Made by a program: the position numbers and the translations under genes | Shown: positions 11,951-25,174 of the stretch, piece after piece | Layout: the number at the start of each line of letters is the position of its first letter | How positions within the stretch are numbered: the stretch's first letter is position 1 | Source of the DNA: Eumeta japonica | Lineage: Eukaryota; Arthropoda; Insecta; Lepidoptera; Psychidae | Length of the DNA: 64,000 nt | Reading direction: 5' to 3' | NCBI GenBank assembly: GCA_005406025.1 | Contig: BGZK01000154.1 | Span: 248,001 to 312,000, forward strand | Notes under the pieces: model-generated | Database searches by the model: none | What the model saw: the letters and a program-made list of their open reading frames with translations, nothing else | What the model was told of the DNA's origin: nothing

Positions 11951-14402
11951 TCAACTACAATATTTTAGAACAATTATGACGTGTAGTAATTAGCATATCT
12001 TATAAAATTAAGTTTATTTGTGGAGGCATGCAAATAAATGTATTTCAGAGCTCCATACAAAGATTATTTGATAACATAGTAACACCAATAGCATATTTTC
12101 TGACAGAAAAAAGAAAACAGTATATTTAAACTTGATTGCTGTCAATTTTTTGACAGCGCATATTTTTTATTTATATGTATGGGTGTAAAAGAGACGAAAT
12201 TTGCATTGCAAGCGACGACTGTCAGCTCCCAAAATAAGTGATTTCGCTTCGAGTCATCAGCGCACGTTCACCCCGAGTCCAGATTGTCCTCATGCTGTCG
12301 ATTTCACCCACCTACACCCACTTGGCCCGTGCACGACTGCGGCGTTACTCAGTAATAGCCCCCTTACTTGTTAAGTAAAGCGCTATCAAAGTAGGCAATC
12401 TAATACGCAATAAGCCTAAGACAATTCTGAAATAAACCTCAATATTATTTTAGGCTGTATGTCCTAAGAAAACTTTATTTACCATCTATTAAACCGAGCG
12501 GGTATTACGCATAAAACTACAGCGAAAACATTCTTCGTCCGCCGAACACTAAATTGTTGCATGTCTTTTATTGCTAATAATTGTTTATAAAATCTGCCGG
12601 TGTGGGCATCTTCAAGCTGGACAGTTTGTGTGTTTTAACTCCCGTCTCGGGAACTACCGGTGAGTTACCAGTTTCATATGAAAAATTATTTTTGCGTTAC
12701 ATAGCCCGTTTATCGAAAGGAAGGTAATAGACCGTGCCATTTTTTTGGTTTTCATAAGGCGCCTTCTTTCGAACCTGTTTACTTCTTGAAGATTAGTCCT
12801 TTTGTTTATCCCCTTAACTTCCGAAAGATACCTACTTGTAGCGAGTTACGCTAAGTTATGTACTCGTCTTGCGTATGAAACGGACAGGCATAATTCATAT
12901 TTAAAGCGAGTACGGACGGGGATACTATCTGTAATAATGAAACCCACATTAATGTCGAATATATTGTATTCATTAAAAATAAATTTCACGCAGCCGGAGC
13001 TCCGCTCAGAGGCGACGGCCTCGGGTGTCAACCTGCAAAAAGATTTATTAAGTTATGCAATGTATTAAATTACGTACCATACAATGTATTAAATAAGTAA
13101 TAATATGTTTAAGTTTAAATGTGTAGTTCTATTTGAATAATTAATTAAAAAAATACAATAAAGGGTCGACGCTCGCAGGCGCCGCCGCGCGCGCGGCCGC
13201 GACTTCGCCGAGTGTACGGTCTGTTCAACTCCTTACGTTACGATATTATTATGCTTTAAGAATAATCTTCGTGGAAAATTGCAGGAACTTATACGATATT
13301 GAACAGGCAAACGAGCATGCAAGCTACTGGGAGTAGGTGTTCACCGCCGCCCACAGACACCCGCGAGTTCAGGCGGCCTAGTTTTGGAGTACCATTTTAT
13401 CAAAAATTTGACTCGGACGACAGCAAATTATGATTCAGGTCTCATTCCGTTCGGAACGGCATTTAAAACATTTTTAAATAGTTGAAGTACCACCGGTAAA
13501 AATTGTCAAAGTTATAAGGACTTAAATAAAAAAATTATGATTTGTTTTTATGCTAATATTTCAAAAAATTTCGAAATATCTAAAATAAAAAAAGTTTTAA
13601 AACAATAGAAATAAAAAAAGTGGTCCACCTTTCGGAACGTACCGACAATATTTCGAATTTTACTTTGAAGGTGAAAATTGGGGTAAAAACAGGTAGAGGC
13701 GCTCGCGCGCGCGTCAATCGAATCTGACTCGTGAACAAAAAATTATATTTTAACCGATTACATATTAAGGAATAAAAAATGATTAAGTACTATCTAAATA
13801 CATAAATACACGACAGTCCGGCGGCTAGTTCCCAGCGGTCGCCGACCTTTTAGACAAGAATTAATTAAGAGACGTGAATGCGGAAATAATCAGGATTTCG
13901 ACAAGATTTCGCGCCCCGTCGGATTTTTAAGAATTCGTACCTTGCAGGGGTTCGGTCGGTTAAGTTCATTTGGCAGTGTCGCTACGTTCACGACTCGACA
14001 CGTTGGATGGGCATTCAACATCTTTATGGGAGTACTTTGAATTCTTGACATTAAAAATGTGGAATGAAAATTGGACTTTCTGGTCCCGCTGGAGGTGCAC
14101 TTTACACGATTACCTCTCATAACCCTAAATCATTGCCCGAACGGATTTTGTACGAGAATCCGTATTATGTTTTACATGAAATCTAAAATCGTATTTAAAG
14201 TTGTAGTTAAAGTTCATAAAGTACAAAAAATCGCTCGAACAAGTCCAAAATAGAATATAAAAAAACACAAAGGATCTTATAGTGCAAAACTTTAAATTCT
14301 GTTTATTAACGTGTAGTAGATCGATAAAGACAACATTATTTCGACAGTATTTAACATATTTACCTTAAAACCTAGAAGGAGAATAAAAATTCGTACGGAA
14401 GC
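11951..14402. other. Noncoding stretch
   Basis: Mostly AT-rich. A short GC block lies at about 13170-13205, and a CpG-containing stretch at 12230-12360. A small 8-bp inverted repeat with a TTTT loop sits near 12138. No gene was recognised. Confidence 0.4.
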
Positions 14403-14435
14403 TTGTTTCTAACTTCAGAAAGAAGTTAGAAACAA
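14403..14435. repeat. Perfect 14-bp hairpin
   Basis: The arm 14403-14416 is the exact reverse complement of 14422-14435, with loop AGAAA. Confidence 0.88.
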
Positions 14436-15464
14436 ATAAATTAGTAATTAAGTCTGTGTAAAAATTAAAAAAGACCTGTCTCAATGCTTTTTGGAGTACT
14501 AAACTTTTATAATAGCGACAGTACTGCGATCCAACTTCCGACGACGTGTTTCAAAGTTTTTATGACATAAATTCTTAGAAGGAAAAAGTAAAGGCGAATT
14601 TTAGTCTGGAAGTTTGGAAATATTTAAAGTTTGACACGTCTATTTCACATAGCTCACCAAAATATCCTTTCGGTGTTTTTGAAAACAAAATCCTCAAAAG
14701 TATAAAACTACTTAATATAATTTGTTTATACGATAAAATTTCCGTATGAAATGACAATCGATTATATATTTTTCTTCTTTAATTTTTACCGATTCTCCGT
14801 AATCCACATTGGAAAGACAAAGCATAATTTGCGTCATTTTACAAAAATGGATGATACGCATCTAAAAAGTGTTTAATCTCAATTGTAAAACATCGATTGC
14901 GACCGCGTGCACCGGGAAAACTGTAGGTGAAAGCACTTACCGAAACTAACACAAAGCTAGAATAGAGCTAGAACTTTCTTAAATCCTGAAGTAGCTTCGG
15001 ACAAATTAGCCGCATTTGAAAGGATCTTTGTAGTACGACTGGTCAACTCTGTTGATTTGTTGAAAAAGTTATCTTCCTAGAGCCTCAGGATGATCTCCAA
15101 TGGACCACGATTGAGTAAAGTCGGAGTGCAAACAATAACTTGCCAGATTCCTTGAAAAATTTTCTTAACGGTAAGTCAAATATTTCTGCTCAATTCTAAT
15201 ATTTAGGGATAGAATCCCCAACATGTGCGCGCGTCCTCGCGTTCAACACTATTGTCCGTAAATAACGAGCCTTTTCATTTAACACAATTATTTCTATATA
15301 GTTCATTCTATGCCATAACTTAAGTAGATTTTTTTTTTGTTTCAGTGATAGTGGATGGAAATTTTTAATATAAGAAATAACAATTGTAAAAGCATTTTTT
15401 TTTATAATCGACGAATGCTCACGCCTAAGTGTTTTAAGCTATGTATTTTCATAATCCGATGTGC
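14436..15464. other. Noncoding stretch
   Basis: AT-rich sequence with no recognised exon, RNA gene or repeat copy. Confidence 0.35.
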
Positions 15465-15690
15465 CAATAAACAGCGACGCCACCTATCGTACCGGGGCGA
15501 CGCCTGGCCAACCCCGACGGAGCATGGGGGAGCGATCACTTCATGACCTTTCATCGCTACAACACGAGAAAACGCCGCCGTATTTAATGGAAAATCACAG
15601 CGATCGCGCGCTAACGTCGGCTTTGGCCGTTCAAAGGCGCAGGCTACGCCCGCCGCGCGCCCGCCGTGGTTGGCGCGGTGCATTATTCTC
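15465..15690. other. CpG-rich patch
   Basis: A block of higher GC and CpG with overlapping frames on both strands. Neither frame carries a recognisable domain. Function unknown. Confidence 0.4.
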
Positions 15691-16149
15691 TTTTAAGAGA
15701 TATTCAACTTAGAGAAATAGTACCCGAGAATTCTTAACTTGCGCCGTGACTGTATGTCATCACATTCGTTCGCGTATGAATACAAAGGTTTGATAATTTT
15801 TGTCGTATGATCATATAACAGACATTATATTTTATCGTAATCACGTTCTCGAAGATTAAAACGATAATAATGATTATTATTATTAATTTATTTATTACAC
15901 AAAAGTTGTACATTACGGTAGTATCTGATGCCTGAAATAAACACAAAGACTTGTGTGACGGGTCACCAGACAACCCAAGACGATTTCAGAGATGCACGTG
16001 CGTATGCTTTGGTCATAAGTGTATATAATCGGCTTGTTTCCACTAAGAACAAATCGGATGGATTATAGTTTCTAATTATAGATCAAGACATTTAGATTAG
16101 GAAAAAAAATCTAATTATCATAAAAATTAAAGATTATTTATATTTTTAG

Positions 16150-16875
16150 AAAATAAATCTTAAAAAAATAGGCATTAAGTCACGTGACAGTAAACACCAA
16201 TCAGAAAGTGTGACGTCACGGCTCTACAAACATCTGCTGTCGTTGACGTTTTCATTCATACAACAAAGATAGCCTCCTGCCATTTTCATTATAATTTCTC
16301 GTTTTTATCCCTTTTTTAACTCGTAAATACAGTTATTCTTAGTCATATAGTGAAAGACAAACAGATATCATCATGGAATCAGGATTTAGCAAAGCAAATA
16401 GCAATAACTTACCCAGATTTGACGCCGTTATGCTTGGTACATTTTTCGCATCAAATAGAGATTTTTGCTCATCGGAATTCCGCAATGTTAAAGCTTCAAT
16501 GTAAGTATAATATATTTATTATAAGTTTAAATATAAATATTTATGTTTTATTACCGATTATTGATTTTGTATGTATTGTTTGTAGACCTTTTACTATCAT
16601 TCTTCAGACTATCATTCCTCCTTGCAAGTGTTAGCCACTTTTCCGTATTTGTTGATTTCTTGGAACATATATAAATAATTTTTGGGCGTTTTATGCTTGT
16701 ACTTTCACACTGAGGAACTATACAGCACTTGTAATAGTTATAAGACGGCAAATCCATTTTATTTTAAAACACTTCCAATCTTAGTAAACAAACAGTTTTG
16801 TTTGGCGAGCCGTGACGTCATTCAAGACGCCATAACAGTCTTGAGCGTTTTCGACGGAAAATTAAATTGATTTTT
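16150..16875 (+). mobile_element. Relic of a SWIM/YqaJ-type repeated element
   Basis: The left part carries GTGACGTCACGGCTC at about 16210-16224, and the right part carries its inverse (GAGCCGTGACGTCA at about 16807-16820), an inverted pair bracketing about 0.6 kb. Between them sit a leader and one short exon (16373-16500) of a multicopy protein that I recall from insect genomes. The central exons with the SWIM zinc finger and YqaJ nuclease are absent, so this is an abbreviated copy. Family naming rests on memory of the N-terminus only. Confidence 0.5.
16373..16500 (+). pseudogene. First exon of SWIM/YqaJ-type multicopy protein
   Basis: An ATG opens 42 codons beginning MESGFSKANSNNLPRF and including FFASNRDFCSSEFRNVKAS. 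The frame runs straight into a consensus splice donor (GTAAGTAT) at 16501, leaving phase 2. Related multicopy insect proteins start with MESGFSKAN, continue in the same style, and carry a SWIM-type zinc finger then a YqaJ-like exonuclease domain. No second exon is visible before the inverted end near 16820, so the copy is probably dead or a solo promoter-exon fragment. Overlapping open frames in other phases are shadows. Confidence 0.5.
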
Positions 16876-17216
16876 TTAAATGCAAAATACTAATTGTAAA
16901 TATTAGTTTTTCCTTAAAATATATTTTTTTTTGGATAAAATAAGTGTCTAGGTGTATAAATAACTAGTTTTTAAAATTTTGTCAACTAGCCTATTATGTA
17001 ACAAACGGCCCAACAAAGTTAAATCTTATGGTACTTGCTAAAAGTAAGTTCGTACTGACCGGGGGCACAGCGTGATGTGGTTGCGTCCTGTTTATTACTA
17101 TTATAAAAAAAGGGGCCTTAAAAACATATAAAAATGACATAGGAAAAAGAACGCTGCCAATACATAATAAAGTGGCGTCGTTATATCATTTTACAACCTC
17201 AATACTTTTTCACTTG

Positions 17217-17271
17217 TACCCTCAAACGTCACGTCGTATGTTCAGATCGTACGACGAGACGTTTGAGGGTA
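17217..17271. repeat. 22-bp hairpin with one mismatch
   Basis: The arm 17217-17238 pairs with 17250-17271 with a single mismatch. The loop is 11 bases. The stem includes CCTCAAACGTC and its inverse. Confidence 0.9.
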
Positions 17272-17713
17272 TAAAACTAGTAGTACATTTGACGGGGTAT
17301 TTGACTCATTAAACACTTTGTGTTCAACTAAATTTGTTTACACAAACTTAAGTTTTAGGATACAAAAAAAAAAGGTTTTTTTGGTTTCCATTCACTTGTT
17401 CCTGTTTTACGGTAAGTTGTTCAAACAACGAGTAAAGAGGCGAGGCGCGCGCCGCTGTGTGCAGCGCGAACGCCGTTACTTCACTTGTATTCAAGGAAAC
17501 ATGTCGGACAGCAGACGTCATTTACTGTTTGATATGAATATTAATCATTTTAAATTATTTTCATGTCATGTGCAATTTATGTTTCTCAAATGAAAATCGA
17601 TTTATTTGTGTTTCCTAAAACAAGCCCGCTGCGCCGGTCAGTCTTTGAAGACGGAGTGGGAGACGCTTCTGTTTTATACTTTGTAAGGTGTAGCACGAAT
17701 CCTTTATCAGAAC

Positions 17714-17762
17714 CTGCTGATTACGGACTACTCGTTCCACCGAGTTTGTCCGTAATCAGCAG
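17714..17762. repeat. Compound hairpin, 15-bp outer and 5-bp inner stem
   Basis: The outer arm 17714-17728 is the exact inverse of 17748-17762. An inner stem ACTCG (17730-17734) pairs with CGAGT (17741-17745) around a 6-base loop. It lies about 450 bases from the previous hairpin. Confidence 0.9.
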
Positions 17763-18049
17763 TCCGTTTTGTTATTGAAAATGGTGGCCGCGTCATTCCT
17801 AATTCAAAACACTTTTCCATTTGTAACTACATTTAATTAGCTGATCAACTATGGAATAAAATAAAAAATCTTCAGGGAGAAACTGCCACAAGTACGTCAT
17901 TTTCAATAATTTCACCAAAGGCTACGCTAATGTTATACAGTAATCACTTGGACGACATTTAATAGTCGATCATCGGGTTATCTTTTTGTTATTTCGATAT
18001 GAAAACGTGCCGCAGTAAACAGAACGTTATCCGTCGACAAAAAATCTTG

Positions 18050-18480
18050 TCAGCCCTGAGGACGGAGCGAGCGGAGGGCGGCCGCTCACCGCCGCTCGTG
18101 TACAACGCGTGTGGATGTGGACACGACGGCGACGTGGCGAACAGATGGCGTAGCAGACGGACCATTTCTTTGACCTTCGGCCTATTTTCTGAGCTGAACG
18201 CCGATTCAGCTTCCGGCAAGCGCACTTTTACAAACCGCATTCCTTGTCGCTCCACCAACTTACGAGTGTGTCGAGTATAATTTTTGGAACAGATAAAGCC
18301 ATTATCCAGTTGACCCCCTCTCGTGCCCTGAACATGCAATCGCTGCTAATCGATCTCGTCCTCAGAACTGTCAAGTCGTATAAATACGCTATAAAATAAA
18401 CCGAGAGTCGGATTGAAAAATCAAGTCCTAATCGAACACGTCCCCCGCGGATTCCGTGCCGTAAAAGATCTTTCGTGTGC
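18050..18480. other. CpG-rich patch
   Basis: A block of raised GC with open frames on both strands up to 116 codons (minus strand 18339-17989). The frames lack recognisable motifs, and both strands are open because AT-rich stop codons are rare here. A coding role is not supported. Confidence 0.35.
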
Positions 18481-21400
18481 CACAAAACTCTTATAAAACG
18501 AAATTAAAATACAATGTCAACGAATACTTACATCCGGCAGTCGCTTTCGAGACCGACAGGCGCAAAGCACCGGGTTAGCGCTGGACTAACCGAATAACTG
18601 TTATCAAAATAACACTAAAACTTTATCGAGATAAGGAAAAGTTGAAATCAGAAGAGTTCGCCGTCTTCTATTTGAAACCTCAATAATTGCACTCAATGCC
18701 TACAACACATCAAACCTATGCCGCTGTCTGGATACTGAATCAAATATTGGCTGATCAACATGGCCGTACAAGATAAAAACTCGACTAGCGCTCATCGCGA
18801 CAACGTCAAAGAAAGAATTCAAATTGAAAAAAAAATATATACTTCATAGATTATCCCAGTATATTATGAATTTATGACTCGTCTGATAGATAGCTTACCC
18901 TCAAAAAAATAGACAAAAACACGAGTAATTTGTCTCAAATTAAATTATACACAATTACAAACAAAACAAAGGAATTACAGAAAGGTAATTGTTAGTAATA
19001 AATTATTAGGCAATTGTTTAACAATTATCTTTAATTTATTGAAGGAAAATTTCTGAACGTATACAAAGATCTTATTGAACAGGCTCACAGAGTTCACGAG
19101 CTTATGAATATGTAACCGACTGAAATGTAGATAGTTTATTTTAAATTCTAATGCGTAAAGAATGCAATCATTATTTTTATGTTTTTTATAAAATATATTA
19201 AATTTTCGTATAGAAAATATTTGTTAGCCTTATTCGTAAAAGCTAACGACTTCGAAAAGCTCGGCCGATCTAAGAACAAATTCTTTCTATTAAAAAAATT
19301 CCAGAGAGGTCGCAGCCGAGCCGGCGGCCGGCGCCGGCCTCGACAGCCGCTCCTCGGGCTGGACGTTAAAACGCAATAATTAAAGAGTTTGCAGCGTGTC
19401 CAATGTCCGAAAAAAAAAAACTATGAACGAAATTCCCTACTATGGACATTTTTTGATGAGTACACTCACCCCGGTGAGTGCGGTTACGGGAATAGAAGTT
19501 AAGATAGTCTTTTAAAATCTATTCCAAAATTTATTTGTGCACACCGACGATGACGAAAACGTCTCGACCGTACTCCGGTGTAAACTATGAGCATACCGGT
19601 CAGGACAAAGTAGTTTAGGGGTGTGCGGCAAAAACTCGTAAGCAAAAACGCTTTTCAACAGAAAAACTATGTTCAATAGGAACTGCCATCTCGTTTTGCC
19701 CCCGTCTCACCGTGATTTGGTGCGTCCTTCGTGGCGTTACGTTCGATAACGATTCGTCGTACACCTTCGCCGATTCACTTCTTTTAAGGGGTCTCATCTC
19801 AGACCCTATCGAGTCGAGGTAGCCCGTAACGCCGCCTTCTCGCGTTGCGAATTTTGTCAATCGCCTTAAATCGCTTTCGACTTAAGGCGATTGAAAACAA
19901 GAACCTACCGTTACAGGCATTTCCTTGGAACGTCACCGAGTTTCTGCTGCAAATCGAAAATATGTCCTGATCCTCATGCCGGCTGACGTACGAGTGGTGA
20001 ACACCTTTTTTGTTTAAGAACCGATTATAATAAAACACACACTACATGTTACGGGAAATTTGTCACAATACTTCAGCGACAACCGCATTCAGATCGGTTA
20101 AGCCATTTCGGAGATTAGCCTACACAAACGCACAGATAAACAGACAAAATTTGTTATTCTTTACGCGGACACTTCTACAATCAATCAATCACAAACTGAT
20201 TGGCACAACGACTACTTCTCTAGCCGAAACATAAACAAAATAACTATTCATAAAATTTCTACCTCACAAGGAAAGATTTCTCGGTATATACAGAAAGTGC
20301 AATGCCATTAAAAAAGTATTTTTATGAATTAGCATTTTTGACGAAATAACACATTTCAAAAAAAACTCTTACTTGCGTGGTTACTGTACCATTGGATATA
20401 GACCACATATTAGAATACTATGGAGACAGAGACCTGAATCGTAAACGGAACTGAAAACATGATCAAAGTCGCGATCGAGAGTGGAACTTGGATTGACACC
20501 GAGAGCTATCTTAAAACATATGTGAAACCAAATCACTATCCCGGTAGTCGCCACACCGACCGACATCGTAATCGTTGCGCCGAAAAAATCGAATCCGGAC
20601 ATTTTATAATTTGACCTCAGAGAGTTGCCGCCAGTAGCATCATCGTCGCTATTGAGGGACACAGCCCTCACCACATTCGCCGCCCTTCGCTCCGAAACGG
20701 CGATTAGTCCACTTAATGGAAAGCGCCTTAATTATGATGTCCCTTGAGAAAAATCAACGGTCACCACTAGGGCTGCGGTATTGGCTATGATAAAAAAGAA
20801 ATTTCTACTTCAACGATTCCCTTTGTCATTAGAGCCCAAGACGTTGACCTTCGGGTCTGACCCTTCGCGCGCCGTGGACTCCCGCGCCCTAATCGGCACC
20901 AGTCACTCGGTTAAATTCCGCCCGCCTCGAGGGCATTGCACCTTCTACGCACGCACTCCGATTCTGTAAACAATCACCTTTGTTCTGATCTTAGAACGAA
21001 TGAATAATTAATTAGACTGTATTTCGTCGAGTTGATGTGATAAAAGAATCTGATGTTCGAAAGCAGCGTCACTGGTTAACGACGTGAAATGTCAAAAGCA
21101 CATTTAGTTTGGAATTTTAGAAACACAAAGGATTTACGTGTGAGACGTTCTTGAAGTTCAAGGCGAGAGAGGATCGGAAAAGTGATCTAATATGAGTAGG
21201 TGAGTGCCCGAATACCGCGTTTTACTAAAATCTGCTACCGACTTAGATGTCGCGGGCCCTATAATTAAATATACACTTTACCCTCTGCTTCAAATTTGTC
21301 GATTCCACTTCGGATTCTGATTTCATTCCCGTTACCGCTAAACAAAAAATGTACATATTTCTCGAAATAGTGAAAATTGTCACAACATTTTTGACATTAT

Positions 21401-22039
21401 TTCTATAATACAAATTACTTCCATGGATAAAATATATGTTACACGCTAATCACACTTGGTAACATTTTCGAATACCACAGTCGAAGAGCACGTACTCCTA
21501 AATGTATCGTGGTCGTGCTCATGTTTCTATCAATTCTCTAACAACGAATCATAAGTCAAAGTCTACCACAGTTCTACACATCGCTTCAACAAAATGGAAA
21601 TTCGTAATATTCTTTCTTGTTAAGTGTAAACATGTTTTTAGCACGTTAGAAGAGTACTAAAGCAACTGTCGTACACGCGTTTTGATGGCGCGTGGGGCGG
21701 CGGAGCGGGTGACGATTGCTGACTATTCATTTTAAACATTTTTCTTAATATCCCGTTCGTATATGCTTCATGTTTACATTTTGAAGGGATGAACATAGTT
21801 CACAAACGATTTCGCCCCTTTTACGGACATACTAACGGAGAAACGAATCTCTGGCAAAACGAGTGTCCCGCACACGTGTAACTAAGTAAAAAATAACTCT
21901 CCGACATGATGCGAGTTTAGGCTGAGACGAGCTCGTACTCGGTATATGCGACAGTTTGCTAGTAGTATTTTGATAAATTTCTACTTCTATATCATAATGT
22001 CGTCTCGATCGAAGGAAATCTATATTACGCTATCAATTA
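18481..22039. other. Noncoding stretch with one GC block and one hairpin
   Basis: A short GC block lies at 19300-19370. A region at 20440-20680 has weak six-base periodicity like the hexamer arrays. Otherwise no gene or RNA was recognised. Confidence 0.35.
19857..19894. repeat. 17-bp hairpin with one mismatch
   Basis: The arm 19857-19873 pairs with 19878-19894 with one mismatch; loop CTTT. Confidence 0.88.
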
Positions 22040-22420
22040 TCGATCCTTTTCATAATCAACAAGGAATCCTTATAGTTCGCTATGTGCGTCCATTCATCCA
22101 TCTGTCTGTATGTCTGTCTTTCTATCCGCAGCTTAGCTCAGAAACTTAGAACTAGAAACCTGTGATTTGGTATTGATATGGATAATAATCGCATCGACAA
22201 TGAAATAAAACATAATTTTTAACGGTACCTTCCCTATGCGTCAGATGGAGATAAATTATTTTCTCGTTCGTCTATCCCATTATGTGGGGTGTCGTTGGAT
22301 TTCTCATTCAATAACATCGTGGGTCTGTAGAAACCATTTTTCGATCTATGGATCCGTTTTGTGAAATATTAAGCTGTTAAAGTCAAGTGTCGTCGTGGTT
22401 GTCGTTGTCGTCGTCACGCC
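22040..22420 (+). repeat. Worn interspersed repeat with trinucleotide tract
   Basis: The phrases CTTAGAACTAGAAACCTGTG and GTGGGGTGTCGTTGGAT and the order between them match an abundant lepidopteran interspersed repeat that I recognise by wording. It ends in a GTC/GTT trinucleotide tract near 22389-22415. No coding potential. Confidence 0.45.
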
Positions 22421-24419
22421 GGGTAAATGATTTTTCTTCGTTATGAGAAAAACATCATCACAATAGATACATATAACGAAACTAAAAGAAAAGTCATCAC
22501 AGCTAAGTAGGCTATACGTTGACGAGTAACAGTCAACCGACTTATAAAATGTATTTCGAGAAGTAAGTAGCAACTTTACGTACAATTCCATTGAAAATTA
22601 CTTTAATGCCGCAGTTGGTTGTATAAAAAAGGTAGTAAATATAAGTTTATGAATCATGTAAAACTATGGAAATATAAGATCATAACATCCTTAACACCTA
22701 TCGTATGTGGGTCCGTCTAAGACGTTATAGCCGTTAGTGAACTCAATTAATGGGTTCATAGCATCAAACAAAATACCTTCTATCGCAATTCTATACACAG
22801 TCACCGACAACTGCAGAACCCTACACTGCGGATGACTCGACACGCACTTGTTTTCTAAAGAGACGTTGGACACAGTTCGGGTAAAGCAGACGTATCACTA
22901 TTTATTTCAGCAAGGGATTTAACTAACATAGTGGCGTTTTCTGCATAAACAGTTGCACCACGTCGCAACATGCTGTTCCCGCCTCCGCGGCCAGAGACAG
23001 CTGCAGAAGGATTTCGGGATTCTTATTAAATATTAATTTTAATTACCAACTACTGGGGTCTTTTATATCCTTCTCTTTGGAACGATGAGTATGATTTTTG
23101 AAACATAACACTTCTTAATAAAAACATTTTTGGATTTTGGGTCTTACTATATGGTTTTCTGATCGCGACTTCGTCCAGGTGGCTATAGAGCAAATTCCTG
23201 TTCCAAGTCGCGCCGGTCACAATCTAATGAGCGACATAATACCTTCGTTTGATCCGACATAACAAAATAAATAGTGCACACGTCAACTTGTACGTTTATC
23301 AAATAATTCTATATAAAGTAGAAAAACGTGTGCACACGTCCACCCCGGGAGACGCAGATCCAACAACATGCAGGCCTTTGACACGCAGTACCTTTTCAAC
23401 TCCTACGCAGATGGAAATCGTTCTCTTTGCCCAAATGGCAGAAGAAACTTTTGTGCGAAAAATTTGTTCAGAACTTTTGACACACATAAATTTCCTGATA
23501 AGCATTTAGCCAGCGCAAGGTCTGTTATGGATTGCAAAACTTCCAGGAACTTTAAAGTTTAAAAAAACTTTAAACTTCCTGAAATTGCTTTTTTTATCGA
23601 ATAAGCTAGTGTTTGAGTGAGTGACTTTTTGAAAACGGCATATTTAAAAATGGAAAACAGTCGCCACCGTTTTGTCTAATTTATTAATATCATAAACAAT
23701 GTTTTCAATAATCCTATCTTAAGTAGAATCAAATCTTTCATTTTTAAACCGTTGAGACTTTAAAATGCAGGCATCGATTAGCATTAAACTGTTTACGCCT
23801 ACGTATTATTTTTTATTTTGGTTATATTTTAATTTTCACAAATATTAGCGTCACTGTGAAGATGAAACAAAACACTTCACTGCTCGGTGTCTACATACTA
23901 ATTCCGTATTAAGAAAATTAAGTTTTCGTTATAAAATGAACAACTGGTTCTTATCAAATCATAAAAGGATACAAAACTGTTAAAGTCATTTCTCCCGCAA
24001 CAAAATCCCGCTCGCCCTTCGCCCTTCTAGTAATCGGACAAATGAAAGAGCTTAGACGCCTACAAACGAATGCTGTTACAATTTCTAGTTTTCCAAATTC
24101 CGTAAAGCGCTCGTCTGAAGCGGTCGGTAAACTGTGCGAGACCTTTATCCCGGATGTAGGTCATTCCGCTAGATCTAGCCCTGATGGAAATTCCACTCAG
24201 CGCCTCGGCCGGGGGTGAACGCGCTCGATTATGCTAATTAGGAAACAAAAGGTACAATCGTCCCGCGTTAAAAATGGATTTCGATAAAAAGCAATTTCAT
24301 TAAGCAATAAAATATTAGATAGTACGTAATTGTTCAATACATAGTGCCGCCACAGTTGATCATTTGGCACAAAACAACTTATCATTTATCCTACTGCGCG
24401 ACAAAAAGGAGGGTAAGCC

Positions 24420-24425
<6 letters not shown>
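22421..24425. other. Noncoding stretch
   Basis: AT-rich, apart from moderate GC at 23340-23420 and 23990-24220. It includes a 14-bp palindrome (ACGTGTGCACACGT) near 23327. No gene recognised. Confidence 0.35.
23544..23581. repeat. 17-bp hairpin with one mismatch
   Basis: The arm 23544-23560 pairs with 23565-23581 with one mismatch around an AAAA loop. Confidence 0.85.

Positions 24426-24460
<35 letters not shown>
24426..24460. repeat. (TA)n microsatellite
   Basis: Uninterrupted alternating TA over 35 bases; likely polymorphic in length. Confidence 0.95.
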
Positions 24461-24463
<3 letters not shown>

Positions 24464-24664
24464 TGTTCTTTTAGGTTCTCTAAATACCCATTGAGTGGGC
24501 TGATTTTTATGATTCTTAGTCAATCGATTTGTCTTAATCTTGTATCACTAAAGATATGTCAGTAAATAAAAATCAATATAACGACAACCAGACGCCATAT
24601 TGTGGACAAAAAAAAGAAAAATTGACGAACTGTTACAAATAGGAGATCACTGAACAGGTTTTCA

Positions 24665-24805
24665 ATTCATTTTTACTTTGAATAAATTTGGCCATTTAGG
24701 ATCTGTAACGATTTAAAGTCGGTTAGCAACCATTCTCACTTAAATTTTGAGAACTTATAATAAAATAGCGTTTAAATTCTTGTAATCGTCTTAGTAAGGT
24801 AAAAA
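24665..24805. repeat. Dispersed repeat, copy A of a local pair
   Basis: The order GATTTAAAGTCGGTTAGCAACC, then ACTTAAATTTTGAGAACTTA and TCTTGTAATCGTCTTAGTAAG is repeated with changes at 25175-25320. In this copy the GGTTA motif occurs only once, before CAACC. Confidence 0.7.
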
Positions 24806-24970
24806 ATGAGTGTTATGAAATCAGAATGACAGCCACAAAATACGTAAAGGCGATAGTGACAAAAAACAGTTCATACCATATTGAGTGTCATATCACTGAG
24901 TAGGTCTTTCAAAAGCAAAATGATGTTTCTTAAGCCATTTTACAGCAATAAAAAACTAACTAACTAGCTG

Positions 24971-25140
24971 TTCACGGCTCTGCTCGCGTGGACACTCCAT
25001 CTTATATATCGACCCACCACGCTTTAAGTCATGATCCTGATCGCTAATATGTTCTCGATTCTAATTCTGGTTATACTTTCGATGCACTCACTCTGGATTC
25101 CGATCGCGGTCTCGTTTTTTATTCCGAACCACAGACAAAA
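24971..25140 (-). mobile_element. Repeat terminus plus degenerate 6-bp array
   Basis: CTAGCTGTTCACGGCTCTGC and CTCGCGTGGAC open the segment. They are followed by six-base-periodic sequence (GATTCT, GATTCC, GATCGC) to about 25135. The layout matches 7665-7910 and 26261-26480. Confidence 0.6.
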
Positions 25141-25174
25141 TAGAAAATATTTAGATTTCTCCATTTATTTTTCA

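Noticed and set aside
17989..18339. 116-codon minus-strand frame
   Set aside because: It overlaps an open plus-strand frame in a CpG-rich patch and has no recognisable motif.
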